A DNA stretch of 64,000 nt from Vanilla planifolia (taxonomy: Eukaryota > Streptophyta > Magnoliopsida > Asparagales > Orchidaceae): assembly GCA_023846275.1 (NCBI GenBank), contig CM043865.1, forward strand, positions 32,626,412 to 32,690,411, written 5' to 3'. Positions within the stretch are counted from its first letter, which is position 1. Every line of letters starts with the position of its first letter. The translations under genes were made by a program, and so were the position numbers. This document shows positions 1-40,439 of the stretch, piece by piece. Below the pieces are notes generated by a model. That model saw nothing but the letters and a program-made list of their open reading frames with translations. It was not told the origin of the DNA and did not search any database.

Positions 1-526
1 GCTTAAAAAGTAGATATCCATTTGATTTTTATTGATTCTCTAAAGCTATATAGTAGCATTTTAAGAGAAGTAACTAGGAAGGTTTTATGAAAAAAAAATT
101 GTTAGCATTGCATCAATTAAATTTTTTAAAGATTGGCATAATGCAACAATATCACATGTGTACACTTCAGAAGTATTGACTAAAGGTTTTCCGATTATAG
201 CTAAATTTCATCTAGGCTCCAGTTCAAGTTCTCAAGATTGTATTTGTTGATAAGATTATATTGTGGAATGATTCTTTTTGAATCACAATTTTTGAAATTT
301 AGCTTTTTCTTTACTAGTTTTGCTGGATTTATGTTGGAGATCTTCTATACTTTTAATTTCTAATGCATCTAAAGTTTGTTCTCTATATCAGTATATGGAT
401 ATCAAAGATTGTTTTATACCTTTTTGTTAGATGTTCTTCACTAAGTGCATTTAATAAATTGTTTATAGTCTGGATCCTCATACTTTATCAAAAGTGATGT
501 CTCATACTCAAGCTTTCATTTTGCAG
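1..526 (+). other. Intronic sequence of the ABCC gene at the left edge
   Basis: T-rich sequence before the first exon I can place (527-566). That exon must start with the third base of an Arg codon, so at least one upstream exon lies left of the window. No open frame matching the missing TMD0 was found here. Confidence 0.6.
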
Positions 527-28691
<28,165 letters not shown>

Positions 28692-29711
28692 TGGCCCTTT
28701 CCACCATTATAGCTCTTTGTTTTCATGCTTGGAAGAGTAGTTTTCACATATTCCTAATATGGCCAATTAAAGCATGTTGGCTTGTCTTCGTTGCCCATTA
28801 ACCCAGTTAATGTTTGATGATAACAATTCTTAAAAGTCTTCATTGACGAAGCCATTTTGAATTTTTGTTATCTCTTACTTAAAGAGAGGAATAGTACTTG
28901 GGATTGGTAGGTGAACTATTGATCCCAGATTTTGTTTGTTGTTCAGAGTCTCGCCAAGTACAATAGGCTGATTCCTGTATACGTATAGCTTATAGCTGTT
29001 GAGAATGCTCATGTAAGATTAAATTCTACTACTATTGTTATATAATGCACTTCCCTGTTAATTGATTTTGATTGCATCTTTAATAATTTTTTTTTTTAAC
29101 TTTGACATTACTGAATTTTGTTGTCTTGATTCCATAGAATAGTAAAAGGAAATTATGTTTCAGTTGTTTTATTATTGGTTCTATAAGAAAACTTTCACTG
29201 TTAATTTTAGAAGGCCAATTGATTGGCTTGTTTAATGGCCTTGTTTAATGGAATAAATCTGGTGAAGACATTATGTGTGCGTGTTTGCATTGGTAGATGT
29301 CTGTAATTATAAATTGTAAATTCATAAAACATAAAACTATTCTTCTATGTCATGTCTGAAATTAAAATTTATTATTTAGTTTTTTTGAAATTTAACTTTC
29401 AAAGAAAGGGGAGAGAATCCAAGATGGGAAGCTTTGGATAGAGAAAAAAATGAAAATACTTGGTTTGATATGTTTCAAGAGTTTTATTCTCCAAATGTAT
29501 TACAAATTGATCTAAGCAGATCATGAGCCACTGTGTTCAAATTCAAATGTAACTGATCAACACAAACCATAAAAGAAATAAATAAACTGTACGATACATA
29601 CGATACAAATCAGCTACACAAACTTTCCTACAAGAACAAAAACTAAAAACAAGAGTACCATCTTGAACTGAAATGAACCCAACAAGCTTAGGCTACGAAG
29701 CCAAAAGATAG
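28692..29711. other. Convergent intergenic region / 3' UTRs
   Basis: About 1.0 kb between the ABCC stop codon (plus) and the DUF632 stop codon (minus). It must hold both 3' UTRs. An AATAAA at 29252-29257 is a possible plus-strand poly(A) signal, and TTTATT at 29483-29488 is its minus-strand counterpart. Those two points are only ~230 bp apart, so overlapping 3' UTRs are possible. No gene was seen. Confidence 0.5.
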
Positions 29712-32700
29712 CTAAGGTCCTGTCTGAGCTTCCTCAGGTCTGCAGATACCATTAAGAGCTTGCAAGCATTCACTTGAGAAGCCTGTGAGAGCTTGGAAAA
29801 CATTTGGAAGGCTTCCATAAAAATGGTTCAAAGTCATGGTTCGACTAACTCGAATGGAACTCGAATACTTGGCCCTCTCTTCCTCCACCTTCTTCTTGAG
29901 AGTGTCGAGTTTTCCATTGTTTGATGATGCTTGTGCTGCATTTGTGGAATTTAATTCCCTCACCAGCCTGTTTTCGAGTCGCCTGGATTTCTTCTGAAGA
30001 CTTAGCTCCTCGGTTTGCTGAAGAACAATCGACCGGACAACCGAAACGAGGCTTTTAATTGCATCTCCAGCTAACTGATCAAAAGACGTGAGAATCAAAG
30101 CTCTTAATAGAAAAGGCTTTTGAAGTAAAAGGAGGGTGACATGAAGGCACCTTGTCGGGTAATCGATCGAGAGCTGACTGCCATTCCTCACAAAGAGAAT
30201 GGATGCCATTTGTGGAGCTGGAAAGGTGACTATTGCTACAAGGCAGGCAGTCAGTGAGCTTCACCCATTGGTTGAGAAGATGAACATATTCACGTTGGGA
30301 TTTTAGGAGATTGCAGAAAGAAGCGTGCCAAGATGCAACCTCGTTCTCCAGTTGAGATGTTGCAATGCAATGAGAATCCGATGTCGGGTCCGTGCCCGGA
30401 TGGTTGTCAAGAAGATTTGCCTGCTGAGAAATGTGCTTCTGAGCCAGGTGACACTCATGCATTGCTCTCCACATGCACACAAGACTGCAAGAACAAAACA
30501 TGTTCAAGCCAAACAATCTCCAAGAAGACCTTCAAATGGCATTAAAAGGAGGAGTAAGCATTAGCATTCATAGATGGGTTGTTCCTAATTTGATCTCGAG
30601 TTCATTTGACTTTGACTTAAGATCACTCTAGGATGTTCAATTCAATTTGCCCTCTATTTCAAGATTTGGATAGGAGGGGTTCAATCCGATCATGATTTGA
30701 GCTGATGTTGATTCGTTTTGAGTTTTAATTAATTTTTTAATTTTTTTATAAAATTTTATATCATAAAATAAGTACATAAATTTATTCATATCAATTATAA
30801 TAATGACATGATAATATTTATGTGAATATACAAATGTGTGTGTGTGTATATATATATATAAGTAATTCTATTTTGATTGGATTTGATCATGCCTCAAGAT
30901 TGGCTTGTAATATGATTAAAGCCAACAGTTTGGCTCATATGACTTGGTTCGACCACTTCGATTCAAGGTCAAATTGGATCTGAAGTTTGAGTGATCTTTG
31001 GTATTTGGACAAAAACTTTTACGCCTGTACATGCATAACCAAACGAACTGCAGAAATTTCCTGATCATTATAAGAGTAAACATGGCCAACAAATTGAAGA
31101 AACAAAAGCTGAATTGAGCAATGATGAGGTAAACATGGAGAAAAAGTGCGAAAGAAAACTGAAATAGCAACTGGGAGATACATGAAGAGAGCTTTAGATA
31201 TCATACTAAAGTCTGAAAACATACCCAAATGTCAACTCCAGTAGCTGAGGATGGAGTTCTTCATCCCTTAGTTTAGATATGTAGAGGCATGTGGCATTAA
31301 TTGCTTCTTGCTGAGAAAGGATTTTAGACTGCAAAATTTCTATATCTGATTGCAATTTCTCAAACTTTGTGTGATCATTCTCAGTTTGTTCTACCTTTTC
31401 AATCAATGATGTCAACCTCTTGAGGTGATTTTTGGCAAGCTCATCCTCCTGGATGTTATCCAAAATAAAAGAACACATAGCAATTTAATACCACTGCAAA
31501 AGAAAGAAAAAAAAAAACAGCAGCTACAAGTTATCTCTTCAATCATCTTCTCTGAGGAATGTCAAAAAAGAAAAAGAATTTCTATAGTAGCTTTTAAAAA
31601 CAAGCTTTTAAGATCCTGGTCATGTATGGCACAATAATATGCCTAACATAGAACCATATTAAGCTGCATCTGTAATATTTCCAATGCTTAACAAAGCAAA
31701 AAAATGGTAAGAGCTTCACACTTGACAAATGCAGGTATCAACTTAAAAGCATGAAGCATAGGTTTCATGAATTTTTTTATACACATTCTTAATAGAACCA
31801 AAAAGGCTTACAAAATGATAAATGTATGATGTGTTAAGGACTGCAAATCATCAAATATCACAACTATCATATTAAGTAAAAATAACATATAATTGGTTAA
31901 CTTAAAAGGCTACCTTGACTTCCTTAAAAAGCTTCACCTCTTCAGCATAAATCTTTTCAAGTGTTATCCGATGGTTATCAGTTCTACAGGAATCCTGAGG
32001 GTTTTGGCCACAAGCACCTCTATTTAACTGTGGAGATTTAAGAGACCAATTCCAAGATAAAACCTTGGCAGATTTTGTAGTCTTCACTGCAAACAGGAAA
32101 AATGCTTAGAGATAAATATTATGAACAACTCGAAGCAGCTTTTTCAAAAAAAAAAAAAAGTTTTGATTTCTCTTCACAACACTTGTTTCCATCAATTTAC
32201 TAGTTAGAAGTTTTAATTCAATTCCTAGGATTGCTTCTCATCATTTTCTAAATAAAAAATTTTACAAAACATGCATGAACACTAAGTCCTAACCCATTCT
32301 GCATTTCAGAACTTAAAAAAGAGCCACAAGGCTTTCCAAGGGTTTAAAGAGACTAAAAAACATATATCATTGTTCAAGCAATGGTTTCCTGATTTCAATT
32401 ATTGTCTAATGATTTATTAAACCCTAATTTTAAAGACTACTTGATATTTGCCTTCATTGTTAACACATAATTTAGTTGATTAATAGGAAAAAAATTCAAC
32501 AAATTCATTACTAGAAGCTAGTTCAACAATATAAAAAAATCACCATATTGTTATAGCAAAACACATCCAAGTAAAAGGATTAGAAAGCTATACTTCAATT
32601 GATTTAATGAAGAAAGACAATAAACATATAATCACTGGCTTTAATTTTACTTCATTAATAGATTTCAAGATAGTTTATTTCAAGGATGGAGTTATCAGAA

Positions 32701-33676
32701 CCAGGTAAGTCTTGTACGAACAAAAACAAAGTAATAGGTGAATCATTCACCAAGTCAAAAAGTTTCCAAACCCAACGCAAAAAATGCAAAATTTTGAAGC
32801 GGCGAAATGGAATTCACCTTTAGAACTTTTGAAATCCCTATCAAGATGTTGGCCATGCATTGATTCCAAGAGAACTAATAGATCACTGCCCGCAGCTGCA
32901 GCCTTCAAGAAGTAATCATCAATCTCCTTCACCATCCCTTCCAATGTCTGCTTGCTATTCCATGATACAGCTGCGATATGAGTTTCCTTGGTTATCTGAC
33001 TTACTGCAGCGGAGTTGTCATTAACCAATTCCACTTCAGTAAACTCCTCCTTCAGTGGAATTATGGTCACATCCATACCCACCTTCGATTCATTCTCCTC
33101 TTCCTCCTCGTCTTCAAACTCCGTCACTGCCTCAGCCCAATTCTCTTCATCCACCATGGAGTTTCTCTTTACTCCTTCCTTTTTCTGCAGCAAGGGAGAA
33201 GAGTTTGAGCCTGGTAAGAACTCGAACGGATCCCAAAAGTCCCAAGCAGCACTGCCAATTGGAAGCGGCGGAGGCATACAACTGTCAATATCATCATCAG
33301 TAATACGCGTACCGATTGAAGAATCACCATCATCATCGTGGTTGCTTCTCCTTCCGTCAACCTTCATTTCCCCTTTGAAAGTACTAACCTGAATTGGGGA
33401 AGGAGGGGACGGTGGGAGAGGAGGAGGTGGGGGTAGCGGAGGGGGAGAGGGAGGGGAGGAGGGCAACTCGATGTGAGGAGGGGAACTCACGGAGACTCCA
33501 AACTCCGCCTCCGTGAACTGTCGAAGTGTGGCTCCGGTGTTCCTCAAGGCCTGAAGGTAAGCCATGTGAGCTGCCGCAAGCTCGGCTCTGCAGCTTAGAA
33601 GCTTCTTCATCAGTCTTTTCCTGTCTCTGCTTCTTCTTACAGTCTCCTCCTCCACTCTCGAGTAAACGCAGCCCAT
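29712..33676 (-). CDS. DUF630/DUF632 domain protein (NRG2-like), complete
   Basis: Plant-specific family that includes Arabidopsis NRG2 (nitrate signalling) and rice REL2 (leaf shape); the biochemical role is unclear. Minus-strand exons: 33676-32818, 32086-31914, 31448-31225, 30484-30151, 30074-29712 (stop TAG), giving 650 aa. The start is ATG at 33676, because the family begins MGC and this gives MGCVYSR; Gly2 with Cys3 suggests N-myristoylation and palmitoylation, hence membrane attachment (inference). DUF630 covers residues ~1-58, ending RNTGATLRQF. A proline-rich stretch is at ~66-94, then an acidic run EFEDEEEEEN. DUF632 covers ~280-600, with TLEKIYAEEVKLFKEVK, coiled-coil segments, INATCLYISKLRDEELHPQL, GLVCMWRAMHECH and SLCEEWQSALDRLPDKLAGDAIKSL. 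The last intron is only 76 bp; its acceptor is set by the family match across LPDK/LAGDAIKS. Shorter than the ~800-residue members. Confidence 0.92.
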
Positions 33677-34180
33677 TTCCACTAGAGAAGTGTGGTCATT
33701 CTAAAGAATACATAGGAATAAATCCTCGACTTGGTTTTCCTCTTCTCGGATTCAGATAACCCTAAACGACCATAGTTCACCACACACACACAGAACACAC
33801 AAAAGATTCCTGATTCGTCGATTAACAAACAACAAGAACTCGGATTTTCACCACAAAGCTGAAATGCAGAACTCCGCAACAGTTCTTTCCATCAACGAGA
33901 GCATAATCAGCAGCACATTTCGAGGAAGGATACGCGCATTTGAAAGTAGGACCGGAAAAGGGCCAAATCTTTACGGATGCTAGGAGGATCTTCCTAAGAA
34001 TCAAGCCGGGATTCCTTGTACGACAGAGAGCCGAAGAGGAGCAGCATGAAGGACGGATCTCGAAAGGTCACCCCTCCTCGATGAGGTTGTCATCCAAATG
34101 AGAGAGAAAAGAGTAGTACAGACAACACCTATTGATGGCAGCGGGAAGAGAGATAGAAACAATTCACAGTAGTTGGTGAC
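33677..34180 (-). promoter_or_regulatory. 5' UTR/promoter region of the DUF632 gene
   Basis: The DNA upstream of ATG 33676 is clearly less AT-rich up to about 34,160 and then drops sharply into AT-rich spacer, which fits a transcribed leader and core promoter. Open stretches here begin at non-ATG codons, so I call no upstream gene. No TATA box could be assigned. Confidence 0.4.
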
Positions 34181-36120
34181 AGCTTATTTATTTTTAAATT
34201 TTTTTTATATTATTATTATGTTTTTAACATATTTATATTTTTAAAATTTTAAAAAAGTTAAATAAAATTTTTAATTTTTAAATATTATTATATTTAAATC
34301 ATACATTTTTACTGTATTAATCTTTATGATTCTATTTTATATGCTTGGTTAGAATTTATTTAATTATATTTTGATCATAATTATAAAAATAAATAAATGA
34401 CAAATAAGAATGATAAAATATCACCTTATTGATGGATTCATAAGAAAATAAGTAAATATTGTAAAGAGAGATTAAGTAAACATTACTAATGTTGAAGAAG
34501 GATGTTTTTGTGAATAATGATTAGATGAAAAATCTAATAATTATTAAAATATACTTAATTCATATTATATAACTAATGATGATTATGTTATTATTACAAT
34601 CACATAAACACAATGAATGAGGGTTAATAAAAAAATAATGATGACATGTTTTTATATGATATAATAAAAATAAAAATATTTGATATGATAATTATAATGA
34701 ATATAATATTGAAAAACATGATGATTTATGTAAAAGAATAAACAACAGATGATGTCAATATATTATTTAAGTATTGAAATCTTAAAGTACATATACTTCG
34801 TTTATTTATGTGATTTAATTAAGAGATTATTTTTAAGATAGAAGATTACACTTGCAAAATAATAATAAAAAAAGTATTGTAAGATATTTCATTCTTAGAT
34901 GTTAAAAACAAAACTTTAATGACTTAAAAATATATATATAATTGATGCATTAAAAAGTGCTTTTGAGCAAATAAAGTGAGACTCAATCTTTTTTAATTTT
35001 AATTATTTATTAAATTTTAAATGAATTTAAATAGCTTTAGTAATAATAAATTTATTATGAAGATTTATAGGTATAAATCTATATTCATATAAAATATAGA
35101 CCACTAACTAGATAAGTTTATAAAATTAATTACAACTCAACTCATTTAATGTCCTTAATTAAAAAAAAAAAATTTTTTTTAAAATATATTTTTTAAAAAC
35201 AAAATCTTAAATTATACTTCTAGAATGATATTATCAATTATCATCCAACAATATACAATCAAACACAATTAATTATTTATTTTTTAGAAAAATTTTAATA
35301 CCCTACGTTTTGCTATAGATTAATATTTTATTTTTTTATATTCATATTCAAGATTAAAATCAATATTAACCCAATAAAAATAACTTTAGGTTTTCGAGAA
35401 TTGAATAAACTGTCATATCATATTAATTTTGCTTGAATTCATTTCACAATAATTATAAATATTATTTTTTTACCCATTTAAAAACAAATAAATCTGAGAA
35501 CAAATTCACTTGGCTGTAATACATTATATTTTTGCTAATAAATTGATCATTAGTGTTAATTATCTTTCTGTCTTGCGTTGTTTCTATGCATTCTGTTTCC
35601 ACCTTTATGTTATGCGGCATGACCCATCATATCCTTCAAAAGTTAGTTCGTGCGGACCAAAAATTATTTTATTTTAACGATTATCAAACAATGATTTTTT
35701 TAATGAAAATTTATTGTGTAACAATTTTATAGATATATGACTTTCATATTGATCTACGTATATATGATATACATAAATGAATTTATTTGTTATTGATTAT
35801 TCAATTTAAAAAGAGCCTTATCACATCAATATTTTATATAACATATAAAAAAAATATAGAATTCAATATTATAACAGAATAATAAATGTTTAAATAATTT
35901 CATTTTATCCAACAAATAAAAAAAACATGTAAATAATAATATTTTATTATTTTTATTAATAAACAAACAAACAAATACAATAAAAAGAATTGAGTTTCTA
36001 AATGATATAAGTTGAAACAAATATGACACTGATAAAAAAAATTTATTATTGTAAAACTGAATAAGCTAAAATAATATATTTGAAACATCAATTTTGTGAT
36101 GATAAAAACAAGAAATTAAC
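34180..36120. other. Very AT-rich spacer
   Basis: Long A/T-dominated sequence with homopolymer runs and no supported coding region. Frames that stay open are composition artefacts rich in F, Y, I and K. No terminal repeats recognised. Confidence 0.6.
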
Positions 36121-37904
36121 TTTCATTTACTCCAAAGAAGTTGACAATTTCCAGGCAAAAATATAGATTGATATGATGAATAAGTGCCTATGAACCAATG
36201 CTATGTAAAAAAGCTCTACAATATAACACTTTTTTTTAAATCTTTAACTTCATCTTGTGTTTTAGGATCAACAGGTTAAATTGGCAAATAGAAATTATGT
36301 ACTGCATCGTAAGAATGAATACAAGAAATCAACCATATAAAACCATAAGCTAACCTAAGAAAGATTTGTGCGTGAAGCATCTCCATGTCTTCAATGACAA
36401 CAATCTCTTAGCCAGCCGTGACCAAAAGCAGACTGAAGCAACTCCTGTTTAAGATGCCCAAATGTAGCAAGCAAGATGACAATATTTATGAGACAGCAGA
36501 AATGTAAATTGCAAAGGTATTCTGATAAATTTCTATACTTCTAATTTGTCAACCAAGTTCTGAAACTTTCTGCATATCAGAAAGTATATTTTGTTCTAGT
36601 TTTCAAAAATGGCTTAAACTAAAATTTTGGAGTACAATACTAAAACATTACTAACACTTCTAACATCTGTGAAAATTTCCAAAATCTGTCACGTGCAGAA
36701 AATTTTCTAAGAATGTTACAAATTTGACTAAACTTTAAAATTAATTTTAAATCTTTAAATACTATTTTTAAAATCAGAAAAAAAAAACATATTTTGAAAA
36801 GTTCGATATATTACCTAAAAACACTCCCAAGATTTTGATTTGAAATAACCCAAGAAAGATAATATCTTGTCCATAGAAGAGGTGCAGACAACAGTTGGGG
36901 AAGAATGCAATCAAGGACTTTTGACTTAGTAGAGATATTTGAGCATATGACAATCCAAGTGATGTTCCATCAATTGAAGACCTTTTTCATAGATTAAGAT
37001 TTGGAACATATGTGAAAGGAAACTAACAAGATTGAGGCTAAAAGGAGATGGAATGTAGAGTAGGAGCACTTAAATGATGCAAAGTGTCTCATATTTCGTA
37101 TGTGAAGAAGAGAGAGAGAGAGAGAGAGAGAGAAGGGGGAAGACCGAGAACAAGGAAGGGATGACAAGACAATTTTTAAAATGGGGAATGATGATTGAAG
37201 AAGGATGACCCACAATAAGTGCAAATAACTCATCTAGAGAGGGAACAACTAAATGAATTAGAATAATTTCCCATTCTTAACTACTTGCAAGATTTAATTT
37301 GAGAATAGATAAAATGATGTAATAAAGTATAGCTAACAATTCTAGAATAATTATAGAAGATGAAATGGGATCATAACACTTTTGGGATCTATCAATCGCC
37401 CACATTGAACTAAAGGCGATAGCCATTAGACTCAAGGACCAATCGACGTGAGAGAAGCAAGATAGAGGGGCAACTAAAAGCAACTAGGATAGCATACTAG
37501 ACATTGAAGGTAAGCGAGGTTGGCATGCTTAGCTAGCATATCACATTTACAAGTTGGAGAACATTCTTTCAATGATCTCAATAGTTTAATAACTCTTTAA
37601 GAAAATGTATGTTGGGGGTAACAATCATTGGTTGGTCTAACTTGGTTATTGCATCGAAGGAGACAATGGACCAGACAATGTTTCAAATGAAGAACGATGA
37701 CTTGGCCGAACTAAGCACTCACCTTATTGCATTAGAGTATTACTTTGAGTCGCCTTCTAAGATTGGGACACTTAAAATTCAATGGCTGCACACTATCAAG
37801 GTGAGCCAGTGTTCGAAGTAAATGACTATCAAGTCCTGTTGATTAAGAGGGTAGATGGTGTATAAGGTAATGACACCCCAAGGAGAGATGTTTGTTAACA
37901 AGGC
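36120..37904. other. Spacer of unknown origin, with (GA)n microsatellite
   Basis: Moderately AT-rich DNA with an (AG)n run at about 37,109-37,133. A 70-codon open stretch at 37,609-37,821 reads like retroelement debris (MDQTMFQMKNDDLAEL...), but no domain can be named. No gene is called. Confidence 0.4.
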
Positions 37905-39010
37905 TCAGGCAGAATGATCTGTCCAAAACCCATTGCTACAAGTGTTTAGTGAGATGTTGAGAATGCTTTATAGGTATTTCTAAACTAAGGGAGTGCTAAA
38001 TAGAAAAGGAAATTCAAAGGAGTACAAACATGGTGAAGTAGACCGTACTTCCTTTTCTGGAGTCTTAGTGTACTAGAAGCCAATTTTCTCACTATTTTGT
38101 ACAGCAACACATCCTAACTGGTTTTATGTAAAATAATTCAAAACCAAACAGTTTAGATAGTTTTCTTATAGTTTAAACAATAATCGATAACTATCTAGAC
38201 AGTGGCTCACAATTTGGAAAGTAGTGCACTACTATCTTGTTATGATTTCAATTCAGTTGCTAGCTCGGACTTCAACATCCCCCTCCTTGTGGTCAAGAAA
38301 ACAACTTGGGGCATGGTCGGCTCCACCTTTTTTTCCCCTCCTTCGGAAGATTGATGGTTTCATTAGCTACAATCCTCACCATTAGCAAATCTAAAGATTC
38401 AATTCCCCTTTGTCTTCTTCAGGAATGGGGTCAAGTCACGTAATGAAGGCCTCAGTTTCTCGAGGAATTCCTCTCATTTGCAAGGGTTTCCAAATTTTCT
38501 TGAGATCTTCCTCACAAGTTGAGGGGTTCCCAAGTATTATGTGCCTTGAAGTATTGTCTTGACTCAGGAAATCATACTCGGGTTTGGGTTCAACTTCTTA
38601 AAGATTCCATTCCTCCATATAAAAAAGTAGATATCAATGAAACCTCTCGACTCTCAAGACCTTCTCAAAAGTTGGAAGTGTGTTGTCCAAGGTAATAGAA
38701 ATGATGTTTCGGTTTCCTATTCCTTTTAGATGCCTTTATGCTCTCCAACACAATTGGTTCTCCTTCAATGAGACCCGTCATCCCATGGAGTGAACCTCAT
38801 CCTCTTCAAACCTTAAGGTTCAAAAATCCCACGAAGGGTTTTAGCAGGCCATCCTTTAGGCTGTTATTCCTCGAGGGATACTTCTCAGTGGTTGATAGCT
38901 CATTTCCTTGAAACCTTTCTCGTATTGCTCAAGGTTCAATATGACCTCTTGAGAGCCCTCCATACTCGAGTTGAACTGATCTTTTGATCACACACCATTT
39001 CTTATAAGGA
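37905..39010 (-). repeat. Left long direct repeat (putative 3' LTR)
   Basis: Similar over most of its length to ~45,220-46,115. Matching landmarks include CTAAATAGAAAAGG near 37,995, TTCAAAACCAAACAGTTTAGATAG near 38,140, GTAGTGCACTAC near 38,222, and CCTTGAAGTATTGTCTTGACTC near 38,550 (right copy CCTAAAGTGTTGTCTTAACTT). There are many substitutions and small indels, so it is an old duplication. Ends are not sharply defined. Confidence 0.5.
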
Positions 39011-39599
39011 TTCAGGTCCTGATAAATATTTTTTAGATACAATGGATTATCTTCATCAAATACTTCTTTAATTAGAGAAAAATAAGAAGATTCAGATTTC
39101 TCTTGTTCCAAACTATAACACTTAGTTTCAATAAGTATCTATTTCTTCCTTCCAAAGTAAAATGTAAGTCATATGTAACTTTTCATGATCATTTGCTTCT
39201 TGAGAATGAATAAAACATTGCCTTATGGGGACAATCTAATATGCCATTGACTCAGATGATTTATTAAGCTATATATGGGTTCGAAAAGGAACATACAATA
39301 CATTAGAAAAAACAGCTAATATCTAAAGAGGTGTCTTTGAATGTTCAACATAATATCTCTTTAGAAAAGTTATAAATATTACAATATGATATCAGAGTCA
39401 ACACTGTTACTACTCCAAGAAGGTTGAGAGTAAAAGGAAACTCGAATGGTTGGGACAATATCTCTCCAAGAAGGTTGGGAATGTTTCATCGACATATATC
39501 GTGATAAATTTAGTTATTAGACATTATCATTGATCTTATTAATCACTTAGAACAAACAATCCTTTTAGGATCTAATTATCTTTCCACGTAGACTTGAAA

Positions 39600-40375
39600 G
39601 AAGCACAAGCAGATCAAAAGTACCATAGGTTGTAAGGCTGCTAAGGACCTCCATCACCCAATCATGCCAAGGTCTTACCAAGGCATACTAGATGGAATTA
39701 CCAATTGCAAACACTCCACCACCCTCTAGCTTGACCTTTATCACCCAATCTTTGACTTCCATCTTCTTCTTGACACGTTGCATATAATGTCTCTTTATAC
39801 TTTTTCTACAAGAGCTCTAGTTGCTTCTTTATGGTAGTGTACATCCTTCAAATACTTTCAAAGAACTTTTGTGTCTTCAATTGCTATGTGCCCTTGGCTA
39901 GCTTCGAATTGCAAACCTAAAATTTTATATCAAATGAACTTGATGGCAAAAAATATAAATACACTTCAAACAAACTTTTTTCAATGGAGCTAACATTACT
40001 CAATTTAATGCAAATTGGAGGTACAATAAAATCTCATCCCATTTCTTTAGTTGTTTTGAGACATGCCCTCCCAATAGATGAATTATTGCTCAATTAATGA
40101 CCTTTGTTTGACCATTTTTGTGGATGAAAGATAATACTTATTTGAAGTATCATGTTCACTATCGACCAAAGAGTTTGAAAAAAATTATGTAGAGACTGAA
40201 TATCCCAACCAAATACTATGCATGATGATAATCTATGATGCACCCACATCCTCCCAAACAATTAGTTGCAATGCTGCTTCTTTGCTTTTAAACTCCCATC
40301 AATACCATATGAATTCTATCATGGAAAACTTGTCTACAAGTAAGAATCAAGTAGTTGTAATCCCACCGTCATTGG
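39600..40375 (-). pseudogene. Ty3/gypsy integrase remnant
   Basis: Minus-strand reading in shifting frames gives segments that line up in order with plant gypsy integrase: LLVDKFSMIEFI (family VVDRFSKMAHFI), FFQTLW (FWKTLW), HKNGQTKVIN (YHPQTDGQTEVVN), KKWDEILLYLQFALN (KQWDEILPQAEFAYN) and a KSLFEVYLYFLP-type piece (KSPFEVVYG). It is broken by many stops and frame changes. No chromodomain was identified. It shows that the surrounding block derives from a minus-strand LTR element. Confidence 0.68.
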
Positions 40376-40439
40376 TAAGCATCTCAAGAAATCCATTGGA
40401 ATGCTCTCCCATGATCAACTAGAGTGCGGATCAAGAGAT

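Noticed and set aside
321..370. A stretch reading IYVGDLLYF, reminiscent of the IYxLVGDAV segment of ABCC TMD0
   Set aside because: It meets an in-frame stop at once, lacks two residues of the motif and has no usable donor. Probably chance similarity in T-rich intron DNA.
30079..30516. A 145-codon minus-strand frame ending VPSCHPPFTSKAF...
   Set aside because: The end is read-through into the 76-bp intron 30075-30150. Splicing to LAGDAIKSL restores the DUF632 protein.
32978..33392. Plus-strand open frames rich in Ser and Leu
   Set aside because: They are shadows of the acidic and proline-rich exon of the minus-strand DUF632 gene.
33682..34004. Minus-strand open stretches upstream of the DUF632 start, possible upstream ORFs
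   Set aside because: They begin at TTG rather than ATG, so there is no support for translation.
35826..36091. Minus-strand frames rich in F, Y, I and L
   Set aside because: Composition artefacts of very AT-rich spacer.
39387..39400. TGATATCAGAGTCA, close to the initiator-Met primer-binding site TGGTATCAGAGCCA, preceded by a possible LTR end in TTACA
   Set aside because: It is on the plus strand, while the integrase remnant beside it is on the minus strand. No matching right-hand LTR end was found, so I did not build an element on it.
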